The notes beneath the pieces were generated by a model. It ran no database searches. It saw only the letters and a list, made by a program, of their open reading frames with translations, and was not told the origin of the DNA. Shown piece after piece: positions 41,574 to 50,868 of a stretch of 64,000 nt of DNA (its first letter is position 1; every line of letters starts with the position of its first letter). The stretch comes from Ferruginibacter sp. HRS2-29 (GTDB lineage: Bacteria > Bacteroidota > Bacteroidia > Chitinophagales > Chitinophagaceae). The translations under genes and the position numbers were made by a program. The stretch is taken from contig NZ_RJUB01000011.1 in the NCBI RefSeq assembly GCF_024343615.1, positions 1 to 64,000 of the forward strand, read 5' to 3'.

Positions 41574-42710
41574 TTAATGTTTGATGCTATTGATCACGGT
41601 TTTCAGGAAACTGTCAATCTCTTCGGTAGTTTGCACTTCATTGTACAATGATATGGATGTAACCAACGTAAGATCCGGATTGGAAGGATGTTCTAATATG
41701 TAGATCACAAACTTCCCCTTGTCCTGCCATTTGGAGCTCCTGTCTATGCGGGCTTGCTCATCCCCGCTGAACATATAGCCTTTCAGGCCGTTGATGGTCA
41801 CCGGTGTGTACAGGGTCATCAGGTCCATTTTCTTGATATCCTTATTATTCTTCCAGCTCAGGCTTGGGATCCTTCTGCGTTCTGAAAGCAGGTTGTTGAT
41901 ATCATCCCATGGAATGGTATATTTCTCGATATCATAATTGCTGAACTTCGTCACATAATCCTGGGATGCATACAATGCCGCCGCATGGATGAAATCATCG
42001 GCAAGTTCTTTGGCATTCAGCCCCGGGTAGTCTTTGCTATCCAATGCATAGATGCTGTAGAAGTTGGCGTTCTTATCTTTAAAATGATAACCCAGCTCTG
42101 TGCCTTTATCGCCCAGGCGGCCGTTCTGCTTAAGATCTATATCGCCAGGGATATTTGTTTTATCGATGCTGAGGTCGAGGTATGGCAGAAAAAGATTTTT
42201 TGTATCCCAAAGCGGAACAGTGATCGATGCTGGCTCCAGGAGGTTAACTGCCTGCCCGTATTCCTTGTACCCGATCTCCTGCCTGAAGAAAAGGGTGATC
42301 ACCACCTTTACTTTCTGGCGGGCATCCTGGCCGAGGGAAGAAGACAATACCCAATTGAGGTCATTGCCATTCTGCCTGAATTCATTTCCTTCAAAAACCT
42401 TGAATTTTTTGGTAGCTGGCGTACTTTTCAAAAAATCGGTGAAGGCTTCATACCCGTCTCTCAGGATATACCATTCTTCGATGCTTCTATCTTTGGCATC
42501 ATTGATCTGCACATACAACAAGGCTTTTCCGCTGATGACGGAAGGTAATTTGGGATTCTTAAAACTTATTTCAAGCGTTTTCAGATCGGCTTTATCAATC
42601 GTAGAACCGGCTTTCAACGGTTTACCATTGATATAAGTTGTGATCTGCGCCTGCGAACCATTAAATACGAATCCTGCTAAAAGAACCAGGATAAAACGAA
42701 TGTATTTCAT
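41574..42710 (-). CDS. exported protein of unknown function
   Basis: A 378-residue protein with a signal peptide (residues 1-21, KYIRFILVLLAGFVFNGSQA). The N-terminal domain carries LYVQINDAKDRSIEEWYILRDG and beta-rich segments; the C-terminal half has GYMFSGDEQARIDRSSKWQDK and a terminal DSFLKTVINSIKH. I recognise no family. It is the last of four same-strand envelope-type genes downstream of the LytS/LytTR pair and has its own terminators on both sides. Confidence 0.7.
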   Translation of the reverse strand: MKYIRFILVLLAGFVFNGSQAQITTYINGKPLKAGSTIDKADLKTLEISFKNPKLPSVISGKALLYVQINDAKDRSIEEWYILRDGYEAFTDFLKSTPATKKFKVFEGNEFRQNGNDLNWVLSSSLGQDARQKVKVVITLFFRQEIGYKEYGQAVNLLEPASITVPLWDTKNLFLPYLDLSIDKTNIPGDIDLKQNGRLGDKGTELGYHFKDKNANFYSIYALDSKDYPGLNAKELADDFIHAAALYASQDYVTKFSNYDIEKYTIPWDDINNLLSERRRIPSLSWKNNKDIKKMDLMTLYTPVTINGLKGYMFSGDEQARIDRSSKWQDKGKFVIYILEHPSNPDLTLVTSISLYNEVQTTEEIDSFLKTVINSIKH

Positions 42711-42752
42711 ATAATCAGAAAGTTAGTTTAGTAATTTATTTCTCATCGAACC

Positions 42753-42798
42753 ATAAAAAGAAAGCTGATCTTCCATGGGAACAACCAGCTTTCTGTTT
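42753..42798 (-). terminator. terminator of the 42813-43313 gene
   Basis: On the minus strand AGAAAGCTG pairs with CAGCTTTCT across a loop of about 20 nt, followed by TTTT. Confidence 0.75.
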
Positions 42799-42812
42799 TC
42801 ATAACGGGAAAT

Positions 42813-43313
42813 TTATTTCAGGCTTTCGTACGCCGCAATTTGTTTATCAAGATCTTTCAATTCGCTGTTGAAAACCGGCCTCATCTTGAAGAAACGGTTA
42901 CCCTTCTTGAAATAGAAACGGTAATCTTTGATGATGCTGGTACCATCAGAACCTTTTTCCTTGAAGATAACTCCGAATGCACCGTTCTTGAGTTGTTTGG
43001 CATCGATCAGTTCTACGAAATCAGGACTTTCAGTGATCGCTTTTTTCAGCATATCCAGGTTTACAGGGTAAACGCTTTCGGTGATCTCGCCGATGGTAAC
43101 CCTTGCATGGCCGCCGATGTTGAAATCGTAGTTACTCAGATCCGTGTCGGTTTCAGATACTTTCGTATCCATAAATTCAGGTACGTCAGACAGTTGCACG
43201 CTGGTGAATGTCAGGTCATATTTGTCAAGCTTTGTTTCTGCCGTAGGCTTGCTGCAGGATTGAAATACTAATGCTGCTACGATCACAGATAATTGCAAAA
43301 ATCTCTTCTTCAT
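42813..43313 (-). CDS. hypothetical lipoprotein
   Basis: A 166-residue lipoprotein with lipobox FQSC (C20). The mature part is a small alpha/beta domain (YDLTFTSVQLSDVPEFMDTK, FGVIFKEKG-like strands, KNRFFKMRP-like) resembling PsbP-type or lipid-binding folds only in general pattern. No family is recognised. It lies in the same-strand cluster downstream of the LytS/LytTR pair. Confidence 0.68.
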   Translation of the reverse strand: MKKRFLQLSVIVAALVFQSCSKPTAETKLDKYDLTFTSVQLSDVPEFMDTKVSETDTDLSNYDFNIGGHARVTIGEITESVYPVNLDMLKKAITESPDFVELIDAKQLKNGAFGVIFKEKGSDGTSIIKDYRFYFKKGNRFFKMRPVFNSELKDLDKQIAAYESLK

Positions 43314-43393
43314 GATTGATTATTTTTGTTGCTTTTGTTGGTTTAGAATTAATACCCGGTTTAAAATTGCCTGCTATTAAGGTTTGCTGAAAT

Positions 43394-43897
43394 CTAATTA
43401 TAAATAAAATATTTCGCTTTAATAGTTTTCGCAGCAGCATACATTTCATAGATGATCTTAAGATCTGTATGGCTCAATTTTTCCGAATCTTTCAACACAT
43501 ATTTCTCCTGCCCGATATGGATGAAATGATAAAAATCGTATTCTGTCTTTCCCTTCACTTTCACTTCTGCGATAAAGCCCGAAAAATCGTCCTGTACATA
43601 TTTTACAAAACGGCGTTTCTTATCATTTTCGACTGCGGTGGTTATTTTTCCAAATCGTTCTTTTGTATGAATGACCTGTAAATAAAACCCTTTGCCATCA
43701 CCAAGATGAAAGCCGGGATTGTCCCTGATCAGTTCTACACCGGCGGGTACTTCTATCATTCCGTTGATGCCCACGATGTCGAGGCTGATCCAATGCGGCC
43801 TGGTGCTGGTAACCGTCTCAATTGTTTGAGCCTTGACCTGGTAAAAAAACAAGCAGCAGAAAAAAGTGAGCGAAAGGAGAAAAGCTGATCTTTTCAT
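43394..43897 (-). CDS. hypothetical exported protein
   Basis: A 167-residue protein with a signal peptide ending VKA (residue 23). The mature part contains VGINGMIEVPAGVELIRDNP, FYLQVIHTKERFGKI and a terminal YEMYAAAKTIKAKYF. I recognise no family. It starts 14 bp after the membrane protein upstream, so the two are probably co-transcribed. Confidence 0.65.
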   Translation of the reverse strand: MKRSAFLLSLTFFCCLFFYQVKAQTIETVTSTRPHWISLDIVGINGMIEVPAGVELIRDNPGFHLGDGKGFYLQVIHTKERFGKITTAVENDKKRRFVKYVQDDFSGFIAEVKVKGKTEYDFYHFIHIGQEKYVLKDSEKLSHTDLKIIYEMYAAAKTIKAKYFIYN

Positions 43898-43910
43898 TTG
43901 TATTAATCGT

Positions 43911-44300
43911 TTAGGCTGCTACTACCGTGTTTTTCTTTGCTGTGAAACGAAGGATACCACCTACGATTCCTGCAAGGCCGGCAACGATCATGCAATAAAC
44001 ACCGTAACCTGCTGAAGCGCCTACTGTTGCTGCATCTCCGCTGGTTGCATCACTGTAGTATTTAAAGCCCAGACCTGCGACGCAAAGTGAAAAAAGAATG
44101 GCGACGATAGCGCTCCATTTTTTGTTGAGTAAACCCATGATAGCGATAATGGCACCTACTACTACGAATACTATTCCCGGATTGCCCCTGTACTCGCCCA
44201 TGAAGCCATTTTGAGAGATACCCATTAAGGTCACCCATGGTAACCATGCGGAAATAATTGTAAGAATTCCGGCCCCGATCATTGTGAATCTTGAAGTCAT
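43911..44300 (-). CDS. small membrane protein with four TM helices
   Basis: A 129-residue integral membrane protein with four hydrophobic segments: about 7-27, 38-60, 62-85 and 97-122, separated by short Gly/Asp-rich loops. It resembles small Bacteroidota membrane proteins with no known activity. It is the first gene of the minus-strand envelope cluster after the LytTR regulator. Confidence 0.72.
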   Translation of the reverse strand: MTSRFTMIGAGILTIISAWLPWVTLMGISQNGFMGEYRGNPGIVFVVVGAIIAIMGLLNKKWSAIVAILFSLCVAGLGFKYYSDATSGDAATVGASAGYGVYCMIVAGLAGIVGGILRFTAKKNTVVAA

Positions 44301-44430
44301 GTTAGTTGTTGGTTTTTTGGTTATATAATAATTAGAGTTGCAAAATAGTATGCTCTTTCGTCACATCCCGGCCAAATGAAAATTCGATAGCGTTGTCTGA
44401 ACATTCGTAGCAGACCAGTGCATATCTGCA

Positions 44431-45177
44431 TCAGATGGAATTGAGGGAATTCAGGAATTCTTCTTTCTTCCTGACGGATAAGGGAATGGCAGTTTTGTCT
44501 TTCATGATGATGCTGCCCGTATCGGTTTTTATGTAGTGGTCGAAATAGAGCATATTGATGAGGTGCGACTGGTGCGTGCGAAAGAAACCCATGGGTAATA
44601 ACATTGTTTCGTATTCTTTAAGTGTTGTGGAAACGAGCAGTTTTTGTCCGTTGACCATGTAAAAAGTAGTATAATTTTTTTCAGACTCGCAGCGGATGAT
44701 ATCCTGCACATGAATGGAATAAACTTTTTCCGCTGTCTTAAGAATGATCTTTTGCAGGTTTCTCGGCCGCTCGATGTTCGAAAACAACGTATTGAACTGA
44801 AGTTCCAGCATTTCCTTACTCAGTGTTTCTTCTGCTTTTTTCACCGCTTCCGCCAGGTCGGCAGGATCCAGCGGCTTCAGTAAAAAATCGATGGCGCTGA
44901 AGCGGAATGCCTTAATGGCAAATTCCTGGAAAGCGGTTACGAAGATCACTTTGAAATCGATCGGCTTCAATTGCTGAAGCAGGTCAAATCCGGTACCATC
45001 CTGCATTTCAACATCCAGGAACACCAGGTCGGGCAGATATTTTTTTATTGCGGCCACGCCGGAAACCACGCCATCAGCTTCCGCGATCACCGCTACTGTA
45101 GGACAATATTGCTTGATGACCGCCACATTTTTCTGCCGGATATTCTGCATGTCATCAATAACGATGGTTCTTAACAT
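44431..45177 (-). CDS. LytTR-type response regulator
   Basis: A 248-residue regulator. The receiver (1-115) has D8/D9, phospho-acceptor D55 (VFLDVEM), T81 and K101 in LLKPLD. The LytTR DNA-binding domain (about 140-247) shows IRCESEKNYTTFYMVNGQKLLVSTTLKEYE and FFRTHQSHLINMLYF. It lies 3 bp after the LytS-type kinase gene, a typical LytS/LytR operon. The downstream envelope genes at 41.5-44.3 kb are candidate targets by position. Confidence 0.95.
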   Translation of the reverse strand: MLRTIVIDDMQNIRQKNVAVIKQYCPTVAVIAEADGVVSGVAAIKKYLPDLVFLDVEMQDGTGFDLLQQLKPIDFKVIFVTAFQEFAIKAFRFSAIDFLLKPLDPADLAEAVKKAEETLSKEMLELQFNTLFSNIERPRNLQKIILKTAEKVYSIHVQDIIRCESEKNYTTFYMVNGQKLLVSTTLKEYETMLLPMGFFRTHQSHLINMLYFDHYIKTDTGSIIMKDKTAIPLSVRKKEEFLNSLNSI

Positions 45178-45180
45178 ACC

Positions 45181-47088
45181 TTAATTATTATAAATGTAAG
45201 GAATTTCAAAAAATGTTTTTACCCCATGGATCATATTATCATTACCTGTGATATTCAAGGTCTGGATGATGATATTCTTTTTTGAAGCGATACTTTCCAG
45301 TCGTTCCTTTGTGATCTGCGTGGAAAGCGAACGCTGCGCCTTTTCCTTTTCCTTCACGATCATTCCAACGCCGTTATCAGTCACTTCAAAAAACAACTGG
45401 CCCTCGTTCAAATAAAAGCGCACATTCACCATGCCTCCTTCTTTCCTGTCTTTCAACCCGTGCCTGATGGCATTTTCAATGAAAGGCTGTGTGAGCATGG
45501 GCGGCAGCAATACGGTTTCGGGATCGATATTGTCATCCACCTTCACCGTATGAGCAAAATTATTATTGTACAACAATTTCTGGATCGTCATATAATTATC
45601 CAGCATATTCAATTCTTCACTCAGGGTGATGTAATTCTCGCGTGAATTTTCCAGTATCTGCCGGGTGAGCTTCGAGAATTTTGTAAGATAACTGATAGCC
45701 TCTTCATCTTTGTTGGCATGAATGAGGCTCTGGATATTATCGACCGAATTGAAAATGAAATGCGGGTTCATCTGCGTCAGCAGCAATCGCTGTTTCAGTT
45801 CATTATTCCGGTTGGCATTGATGATGGCTTTCTGACGGAAATATTTCACCACGAAGAAAATACCTGCCAGCAATAAGGCCGCGATGGAAATGAAAGTATA
45901 CAAGAGTATATTCCTTCGGGCAAGCTTTTTTTCCTGTTCCACTTTACTCAGCAATGTTTTCCGGTCAAATTCATTTTTCAATTGTTGATTGTCAAAACGA
46001 GCATTCAGCTCGGCGATCGCCTGTACCTTTTCACGGCCAAGCAGTGAGTCGCTGGCTTCTGAAGCTTTCACGCCGTATGCGTATGCATTCGCATAATCAC
46101 CGGTTGAGGCATAAGAAGTAGCCAGGCTGTTCGTGACCTCTATGATACCTTCGAGGTTGTTGTATTTTTCGCAGAATTTGAGCGACTGTTTATAATATTT
46201 ACGTGCTTCTGCAATTTTCCCTTTGCGTTCGCTCGCTACGCCAAGATAGTATAAAGCGGCTTGTGAAGAAACTTCGTCACCGGTTTCTTCGCATATTTCC
46301 ACCGCTTTTTTATAACAATAAGTGGCAGAATCTTTTTTTCCCAATGAATCGTAACAAAGAGCGAGATTCAGGTAAAAATCTGCCGGCGGCGGAGCGCCCG
46401 GTGAAGCTTTTTCAAATTCATATTGAGAAAGCCATATATATTTAGAAGCACTATCGTATTTTTTGGCCTGGATATAAGACGCGCCGATGTTGTTGTACGC
46501 GATCCTTGCCGAATTGTACCGGTTCTTCAGCTTGAATAAAACAACTGCTTCGCCACAATAGCGCACGGTTTCTGCATGATAACCCATCCTGTTATACATT
46601 TCTCCCATGCCTTCCAGCGCCTGCGCCATCTGTACCGTATCCCTGATATCCTGTGCTACCACCAATGCCTGCTGGTAAAAACCGATCGATTTTCTATGGT
46701 CGCCTGACAAATTATAATCCTTACCGATATTAGCCAGTACCACCGATTCTTTATGCCTGAACTTATTGGCGCGGCAATACCCTAATGCATATTCGTGCAG
46801 CCTGATAGCTTCTTTGTAATCGCCTGCATTGCAGGAAACAGTACCAATGACCATCGTATTCATGAAAATGCCCCAGGGATATTTTATATCTTTAGAAGCC
46901 TGCAACATCCGCCCGGCAAGGCTTTTAGCAAATTGTGGATTGGTGGCAATGCTATCAACACATACCTGGATATTCGTCTTTATTTCGCTGGTATCAATTG
47001 CCTGGGCAAAAAGTTGATGATTACAGAAGAAAGAGAATAAAAAAAATAAAGTTGTTTTGGTGGTTTTTCTCACTCGCTGACTGAACAT
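45181..47088 (-). CDS. LytS-type sensor histidine kinase with TPR sensor
   Basis: A 635-residue kinase from the ATG at 47086-47088 (MFSQRVRK); a TTG 36 bp upstream is in frame but lies within the promoter. A signal-type segment ends with LFAQ. About nine TPR motifs (50-340; for example YKEAIRLHEYALGYCRANKF) form an exported sensor. A coiled coil and one TM helix (about 388-410, LYTFISIAALLLAGIFFVV) lead to the His_kinase domain with H443 in MNPHFIFNSVDNIQ and the ATPase PFIENAIRHGLKD. It partners the LytTR regulator 3 bp downstream. Confidence 0.92.
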   Translation of the reverse strand: MFSQRVRKTTKTTLFFLFSFFCNHQLFAQAIDTSEIKTNIQVCVDSIATNPQFAKSLAGRMLQASKDIKYPWGIFMNTMVIGTVSCNAGDYKEAIRLHEYALGYCRANKFRHKESVVLANIGKDYNLSGDHRKSIGFYQQALVVAQDIRDTVQMAQALEGMGEMYNRMGYHAETVRYCGEAVVLFKLKNRYNSARIAYNNIGASYIQAKKYDSASKYIWLSQYEFEKASPGAPPPADFYLNLALCYDSLGKKDSATYCYKKAVEICEETGDEVSSQAALYYLGVASERKGKIAEARKYYKQSLKFCEKYNNLEGIIEVTNSLATSYASTGDYANAYAYGVKASEASDSLLGREKVQAIAELNARFDNQQLKNEFDRKTLLSKVEQEKKLARRNILLYTFISIAALLLAGIFFVVKYFRQKAIINANRNNELKQRLLLTQMNPHFIFNSVDNIQSLIHANKDEEAISYLTKFSKLTRQILENSRENYITLSEELNMLDNYMTIQKLLYNNNFAHTVKVDDNIDPETVLLPPMLTQPFIENAIRHGLKDRKEGGMVNVRFYLNEGQLFFEVTDNGVGMIVKEKEKAQRSLSTQITKERLESIASKKNIIIQTLNITGNDNMIHGVKTFFEIPYIYNN

Positions 47089-47091
47089 CAG

Positions 47092-47125
47092 CAAATATAT
47101 AATAACTGAATTTTCTTTTGACAAA
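47092..47125 (-). promoter_or_regulatory. candidate promoter of the LytS-type kinase
   Basis: On the minus strand TTTG (47125-47122) and TATATTTG (47099-47092) are 22 bp apart, one more than the usual range. The -7 element ends 3 bp before the ATG, which would give a leaderless or nearly leaderless mRNA. Confidence 0.45.
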
Positions 47126-47420
47126 AATATTTATGACAATTGGTATTTTTTTTTCCAGGGCAGAGATTGTCTTCCTAAGAATATATTTTTTTACTAAAAA
47201 GCATAAAAATTCAGTTACACATTTTCACCGGGAGCATACGAATTTTCAATAATTGTGTATTAAATTTTCATGAAGTTTTTGAAATTCATCAGCGCTGATA
47301 TCGGATACGGATAAAAACTTTTTGCCGACGAATTTTCAAACATACAGCTAAAACCTTCATTTGAGACAATTTCTGTAAGGCGTTCAACTATCTTACACCC
47401 GGAATCAATCCAGCAAAATA
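47126..47420. other. 295-bp intergenic region
   Basis: AT-rich spacer between two divergent genes. Apart from the kinase promoter I see no ORF, hairpin or repeat. Confidence 0.4.
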
Positions 47421-47762
47421 ATGAAGACACTTAAACTAATTCCGGGAACGGTACAGCTCAATGAACTTTCCGATGACCTGTGGAAACATTTTGGCAAGAA
47501 ATATACGGTAACGGATAATGGAAGGAACGAGATCGTAGTTGCCCAGGATGCAACCATTGCCTGCAAACTCGTACTCACGCAAAAAAAATTACTGATACAA
47601 GGTACTTTTCCTACTCCCGGCAAAATGCTGCTGGCCATGGGTATTTTGCTGATCGGTGGCATCGTCATCCCTATGGCGGTATACCTGATCGTTTACAAAA
47701 AGAAATTTGAAGCGATAGAGAAAGAGGTATATGATCATGTTGCCGGGAGGTTTTCGAGGTAG
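47421..47762 (+). CDS. hypothetical membrane-anchored protein
   Basis: A 113-residue protein. The N-terminal 70 residues form a small beta-rich domain (VTDNGRNEIVVAQDATIACKL); residues about 73-94 are a TM helix (LLAMGILLIGGIVIPMAVYLIV), and a charged helical tail follows (KKKFEAIEKEVYDHVAGRF). No family is recognised. It immediately precedes the left 14-bp repeat array of the RAYT element. Confidence 0.65.
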   Translation: MKTLKLIPGTVQLNELSDDLWKHFGKKYTVTDNGRNEIVVAQDATIACKLVLTQKKLLIQGTFPTPGKMLLAMGILLIGGIVIPMAVYLIVYKKKFEAIEKEVYDHVAGRFSR

Positions 47763-47803
47763 ACACTGATGAGAAGAGTACCCGCTCACCCATTATTATC
47801 GTG

Positions 47804-47873
47804 GGTTGACTACCACGGGTTGACTACCGGGAGTTGACTACCCAGGGTTGACTACCCGGAGTTGAATACTGAG
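47804..47873. repeat. 14-bp tandem repeat array, left of RAYT (5 units)
   Basis: Five consecutive 14-bp units with consensus GRGTTGACTACCSG start at 47804, 47818, 47832, 47846 and 47860; the last is degenerate. The reverse strand of each unit contains GTAGTCAAC. Confidence 0.93.
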
Positions 47874-47905
47874 CGGTAAATCCCCGTGACTAACGTTAGG
47901 GGTAT

Positions 47906-48562
47906 CTAATCAAAATCGTGCTGAAGGTATTTCTGCGCTAATTCTTCATGGAGTAAAATGAAATTCTCCAATCCGTTAAAAATTATCAGCACTTCGTCGC
48001 GGGCTATCCTGGTAGGATATGTTTCGATGATTTCATTATAAGATGACCATTTGCACTCCTCAAAGCTAGTCGCAAGTTTGTGATGCATTTGGTTTGCGTG
48101 AACATATACAAAGACTGTTTTCAGATAATCTTCTGTTGCTATAAGTTTTCTTTTGAACGGGCGGGTAAATAGATTTCCTTTCCGGTTATAGGATGAGTTT
48201 ATGTATTGAGTATGGCTAACCGACAATCTTTGAAACTGTTGCTTAATCAACGTATTCACTGAACATTTCCCTTCTAAGAATTTCGCCTGGGTTAATGTCA
48301 AAAATTCTTTCGGAACAGTTTTTAGATAATCGATAATAAAATGCTGCTCTTTAATTCTGGCAATAAAGTGAACATGATTATCCAATAAATTGTATGCATA
48401 GGTATCAACATAGTCTTGAAGAAAAATAAAGTATTTATTCAGGTATTGATATTTGTCTGCGTCCTCATAAAATAGCAAGTTATTCCCCACGCTTTTTGCG
48501 TAGATGTGGAAAATCGAATTTTCCTCGAAAATGGCTGTAAATTCTTTTGATATAGGCATCAC
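47906..48562 (-). CDS. REP-associated tyrosine transposase (RAYT, IS200-like Y1)
   Basis: A 218-residue single-strand transposase of the Y1_Tnp type. The HUH motif is H63-V-H65 in NLLDNHVHFIARI. The catalytic tyrosine is probably Y120 in HTQYIN, followed by SYNRKGNLFTRPFKRKLI and LKTVFVYVHANQMHHKL, the RAYT pattern. IS200 enzymes are shorter and lack this C-terminal part. It is full-length and uninterrupted, hence possibly active. A second ATG follows the first; either may start translation. It is enclosed by two arrays of one 14-bp repeat. Confidence 0.88.
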   Translation of the reverse strand: MMPISKEFTAIFEENSIFHIYAKSVGNNLLFYEDADKYQYLNKYFIFLQDYVDTYAYNLLDNHVHFIARIKEQHFIIDYLKTVPKEFLTLTQAKFLEGKCSVNTLIKQQFQRLSVSHTQYINSSYNRKGNLFTRPFKRKLIATEDYLKTVFVYVHANQMHHKLATSFEECKWSSYNEIIETYPTRIARDEVLIIFNGLENFILLHEELAQKYLQHDFD

Positions 48563-48651
48563 CGAAATTATCCAATAACCTCTTTCAAAAAATGTATTTT
48601 TCCACGTAAATCAATGTTGTTTTTCTTTTGGAATGGTGAGGACTTTAACAC

Positions 48652-48777
48652 GGGTTGACTACCGAAGGTTGACTACCGGGAGTTGACTACCCGGAGTAGA
48701 CTACCCGGGGTTGACTACCGAAGGTTGACTACCCGGAGTAGACTACCCGGAGTAGACTACCCAGGGTTGACTACCGA
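48652..48777. repeat. 14-bp tandem repeat array, right of RAYT (9 units)
   Basis: Nine units of 14 bp start at 48652 and run to 48777. Variants alternate between GGGTTGACTACCGA, AGGTTGACTACCGG, GAGTTGACTACCCG and GAGTAGACTACCCG; the three-unit order GGG-T / AGG-T / GAG recurs, so larger blocks were duplicated. Units have the same orientation as the left array. Confidence 0.93.
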
Positions 48778-48992
48778 GAATGTTGACGAATATTTCGGGC
48801 AACATAAAGGTACAAGCAGTTCACATTTTGTAATAACAAACAACCTTTACAACCATCGTTGATGATTGGATGCAAGATACCAGATACCAGTACCGGATAT
48901 CGTAGCAAAGAATTAGCGAAAACTCAACTACCAGTATCGTCCGGCACCCAGTCTCCGGCATCAGCAACTTTTTATCGTGACGCCGATCAGGT

Positions 48993-50693
48993 TTATTTAT
49001 TCTGATGATCCACCACCACCCCGTCAATCAGCAATTGATTACCAACAGTGGTTTGTTTTCCACCCGATGGTACCAATACCAATACTGCAGCGGTTTCGGA
49101 AGTTAATGTGATCGTTACATTTCCTGAAACATTTTTAGCCAGGAAGGAAGAAGTGACCGTATTGTAAATATCAGTCTTGGTTTTGCCCACATTCACCTTG
49201 ACTTTTTTTATGGCCTTGAAGGGATTGTAATATAAATAGGTCGGGTAAGCTTTGTCGTGAAAAAAGTCCGTTGCCAGTAAGTTCAATTGTAATATGCCGG
49301 TAACATTGGTAGTGCGTATGATGCTACCGAAGATGCCTACGTGTCCGCTGCCATAAACACTGAACTGCGATTCCTGCGGATTTTTATCAGCCACCCATAG
49401 CGGTCCGTCGCCCTGTGCTACCGGGCCTTTCAGGTGTTCATATTTTTTATAAGATGATTGTTTGATAATACCTTCATACCCTATAACACCTTTGGTTACC
49501 GAAGCCAGCCCAGGTAAGGTCTGGTGCTCTTCAGGCATATATTGCGGGTAAAAAAAACGGGCCGCATTGGCTGCGTTCAACATCCATTTACCGATTGCTT
49601 TGGCGTAAGATTTATCATACCGCACCATCGGAACCAGCGGCCATGCTGCATCATAAGTGTTCATCAAAAATCCGTACCCTCCATGATCCACCGTACTTCC
49701 AACGATCCCCGAAATATCAATTCCATTCCAGTTGCCGACAAGTACACCCCATCCTTCGCGACAAAGCGGTGTGCCATCAAAACTCCACGCCAGCATCTTC
49801 GTCATATCGTATTGCATATTTTTTTCTGCATTTATCCTGGCGGCCAGGTATGCAGCAAAAGGCATCAACACTTCGTAAGTCGGATTTCGCGGTTGCGACT
49901 GCAATGCATTCAGTGCACTCACAGCGCCCTTGAGGTATCGTTCATCACCGAATTTTTTATATGCGGAATACAATACCCACGCATGTCCTGCCGCGGCATC
50001 AGGCTGAGTACAGATATTGTTTTTCATCGGCTGCATTTTTGCATAATCGAAATACGACCAATCATAATTTCCATTAAGCACAGAATCGGCCCGGTAAAAT
50101 TTATCCGCTATGCTGCGGGCAATTTCGGTAAAACCCGGCTCTTCAGGATAAAGATCATAGATAGCATAAAACAATACATTTGGATATACATCATACCACC
50201 AGTCGCGGCCATAACCGCCGCCAAGCAGCGCCACTTCCGGGCAGGTGTTGTTCATCATGATATCCCACCCCGTTTCTTTATTGAAATAATTTTTCAGCAT
50301 GCCCACATAATCGTGTTGCTGTTTGCTTTTATCAATGCCAACCAGACTGGCGCCCATCACCGCACCCATAGTAGCAAGCGCTTCATGGAAAATGCCTTTA
50401 TTGTTTTGCAACCCTTGTCGCACATCACCAACAGCAGTATAAAGACCCGCTACAGGCTGGGCAAAATTCCTGTTGCTGCTATCGATCCAGATCATCGGCC
50501 AGAATTTTCCCTTCGCATTAAAATCGTAGATCTTTTTATCAAAATCCAGGGCAAGCGCCTTGTAATCTATGATGCGTAAGGGTTTGGGCATATCAGCCAT
50601 CTTATCAACCCGGGGAATGTTTTTTTGAGCTACCTGGGCTGATACAGAAAAATGGATTATTCCTAAAAAAAATATATTGAAAATTTTGAGCAT
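48993..50693 (-). CDS. secreted protein of the glycan locus, probable carbohydrate-active
   Basis: A 566-residue protein from the ATG at 50691-50693 (MLKIFN); a longer frame would include intergenic repeat DNA. A signal peptide ends near VSA (18). The mature protein is helical with aromatic patches such as GGYGRDWWYDVYPNVLFYAIYDLYP, CREGWGVLVGNWNGIDISG and STVDHGGYGFLMNTYDAAW, followed by a beta-rich C-terminus from about 430. The pattern suggests an (alpha/alpha) toroid plus beta-sandwich, as in several lyases and glycosidases. I cannot name a family. Its place after susC, susD, GH130 and MFS genes suggests glycan processing in the periplasm. Confidence 0.7.
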   Translation of the reverse strand: MLKIFNIFFLGIIHFSVSAQVAQKNIPRVDKMADMPKPLRIIDYKALALDFDKKIYDFNAKGKFWPMIWIDSSNRNFAQPVAGLYTAVGDVRQGLQNNKGIFHEALATMGAVMGASLVGIDKSKQQHDYVGMLKNYFNKETGWDIMMNNTCPEVALLGGGYGRDWWYDVYPNVLFYAIYDLYPEEPGFTEIARSIADKFYRADSVLNGNYDWSYFDYAKMQPMKNNICTQPDAAAGHAWVLYSAYKKFGDERYLKGAVSALNALQSQPRNPTYEVLMPFAAYLAARINAEKNMQYDMTKMLAWSFDGTPLCREGWGVLVGNWNGIDISGIVGSTVDHGGYGFLMNTYDAAWPLVPMVRYDKSYAKAIGKWMLNAANAARFFYPQYMPEEHQTLPGLASVTKGVIGYEGIIKQSSYKKYEHLKGPVAQGDGPLWVADKNPQESQFSVYGSGHVGIFGSIIRTTNVTGILQLNLLATDFFHDKAYPTYLYYNPFKAIKKVKVNVGKTKTDIYNTVTSSFLAKNVSGNVTITLTSETAAVLVLVPSGGKQTTVGNQLLIDGVVVDHQNK

Positions 50694-50729
50694 CTGGATT
50701 TGATTATAATTTGAAAAGACTGGATATGA

Positions 50730-50812
50730 CGACAGGCCAGAGACCACCGACGACGGATCAGGGACCACGGACCACCGACGACAGACAACCGACTACCGGT
50801 TACAAATTTGCG
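50730..50812. repeat. degenerate ACCACCGACGAC repeat patch
   Basis: ACCACCGACGAC occurs twice within repetitive purine-CC words (50743 and 50771 regions), just upstream of the secreted-protein gene. It is another low-complexity intergenic repeat. Confidence 0.6.
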
Positions 50813-50842
50813 TTTCAGTTTAAAGCCACAAAGGTTTGACTA

Positions 50843-50863
50843 TTCACCATTCACCATTCACCA
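50843..50863. repeat. TTCACCA heptamer repeat, 3 units
   Basis: Three head-to-tail TTCACCA units lie 5 bp after the stop of the MFS gene. It is the same heptamer as at 1014-1034. Confidence 0.92.
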
Positions 50864-50868
50864 TTGAC

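Larger units (their letters stand above)
47804..48777. mobile_element. RAYT with flanking repeat arrays (REPtron-like)
   Basis: A Y1 transposase gene lies between two direct arrays of the same 14-bp unit (5 on the left, 9 on the right). This arrangement is typical of REP-associated tyrosine transposases, which are domesticated and help disperse the flanking short repeats. No terminal inverted repeats or target duplication are visible. Confidence 0.75.

Noticed and set aside
47804..48777. CRISPR-like arrays beside a nuclease-like gene
   Set aside because: 14-bp units follow without spacers, and the gene is a Y1 transposase.
49524..50579. 351-residue plus-strand ORF
   Set aside because: Antisense shadow of the secreted-protein gene, which has a signal peptide and coherent domain pattern.
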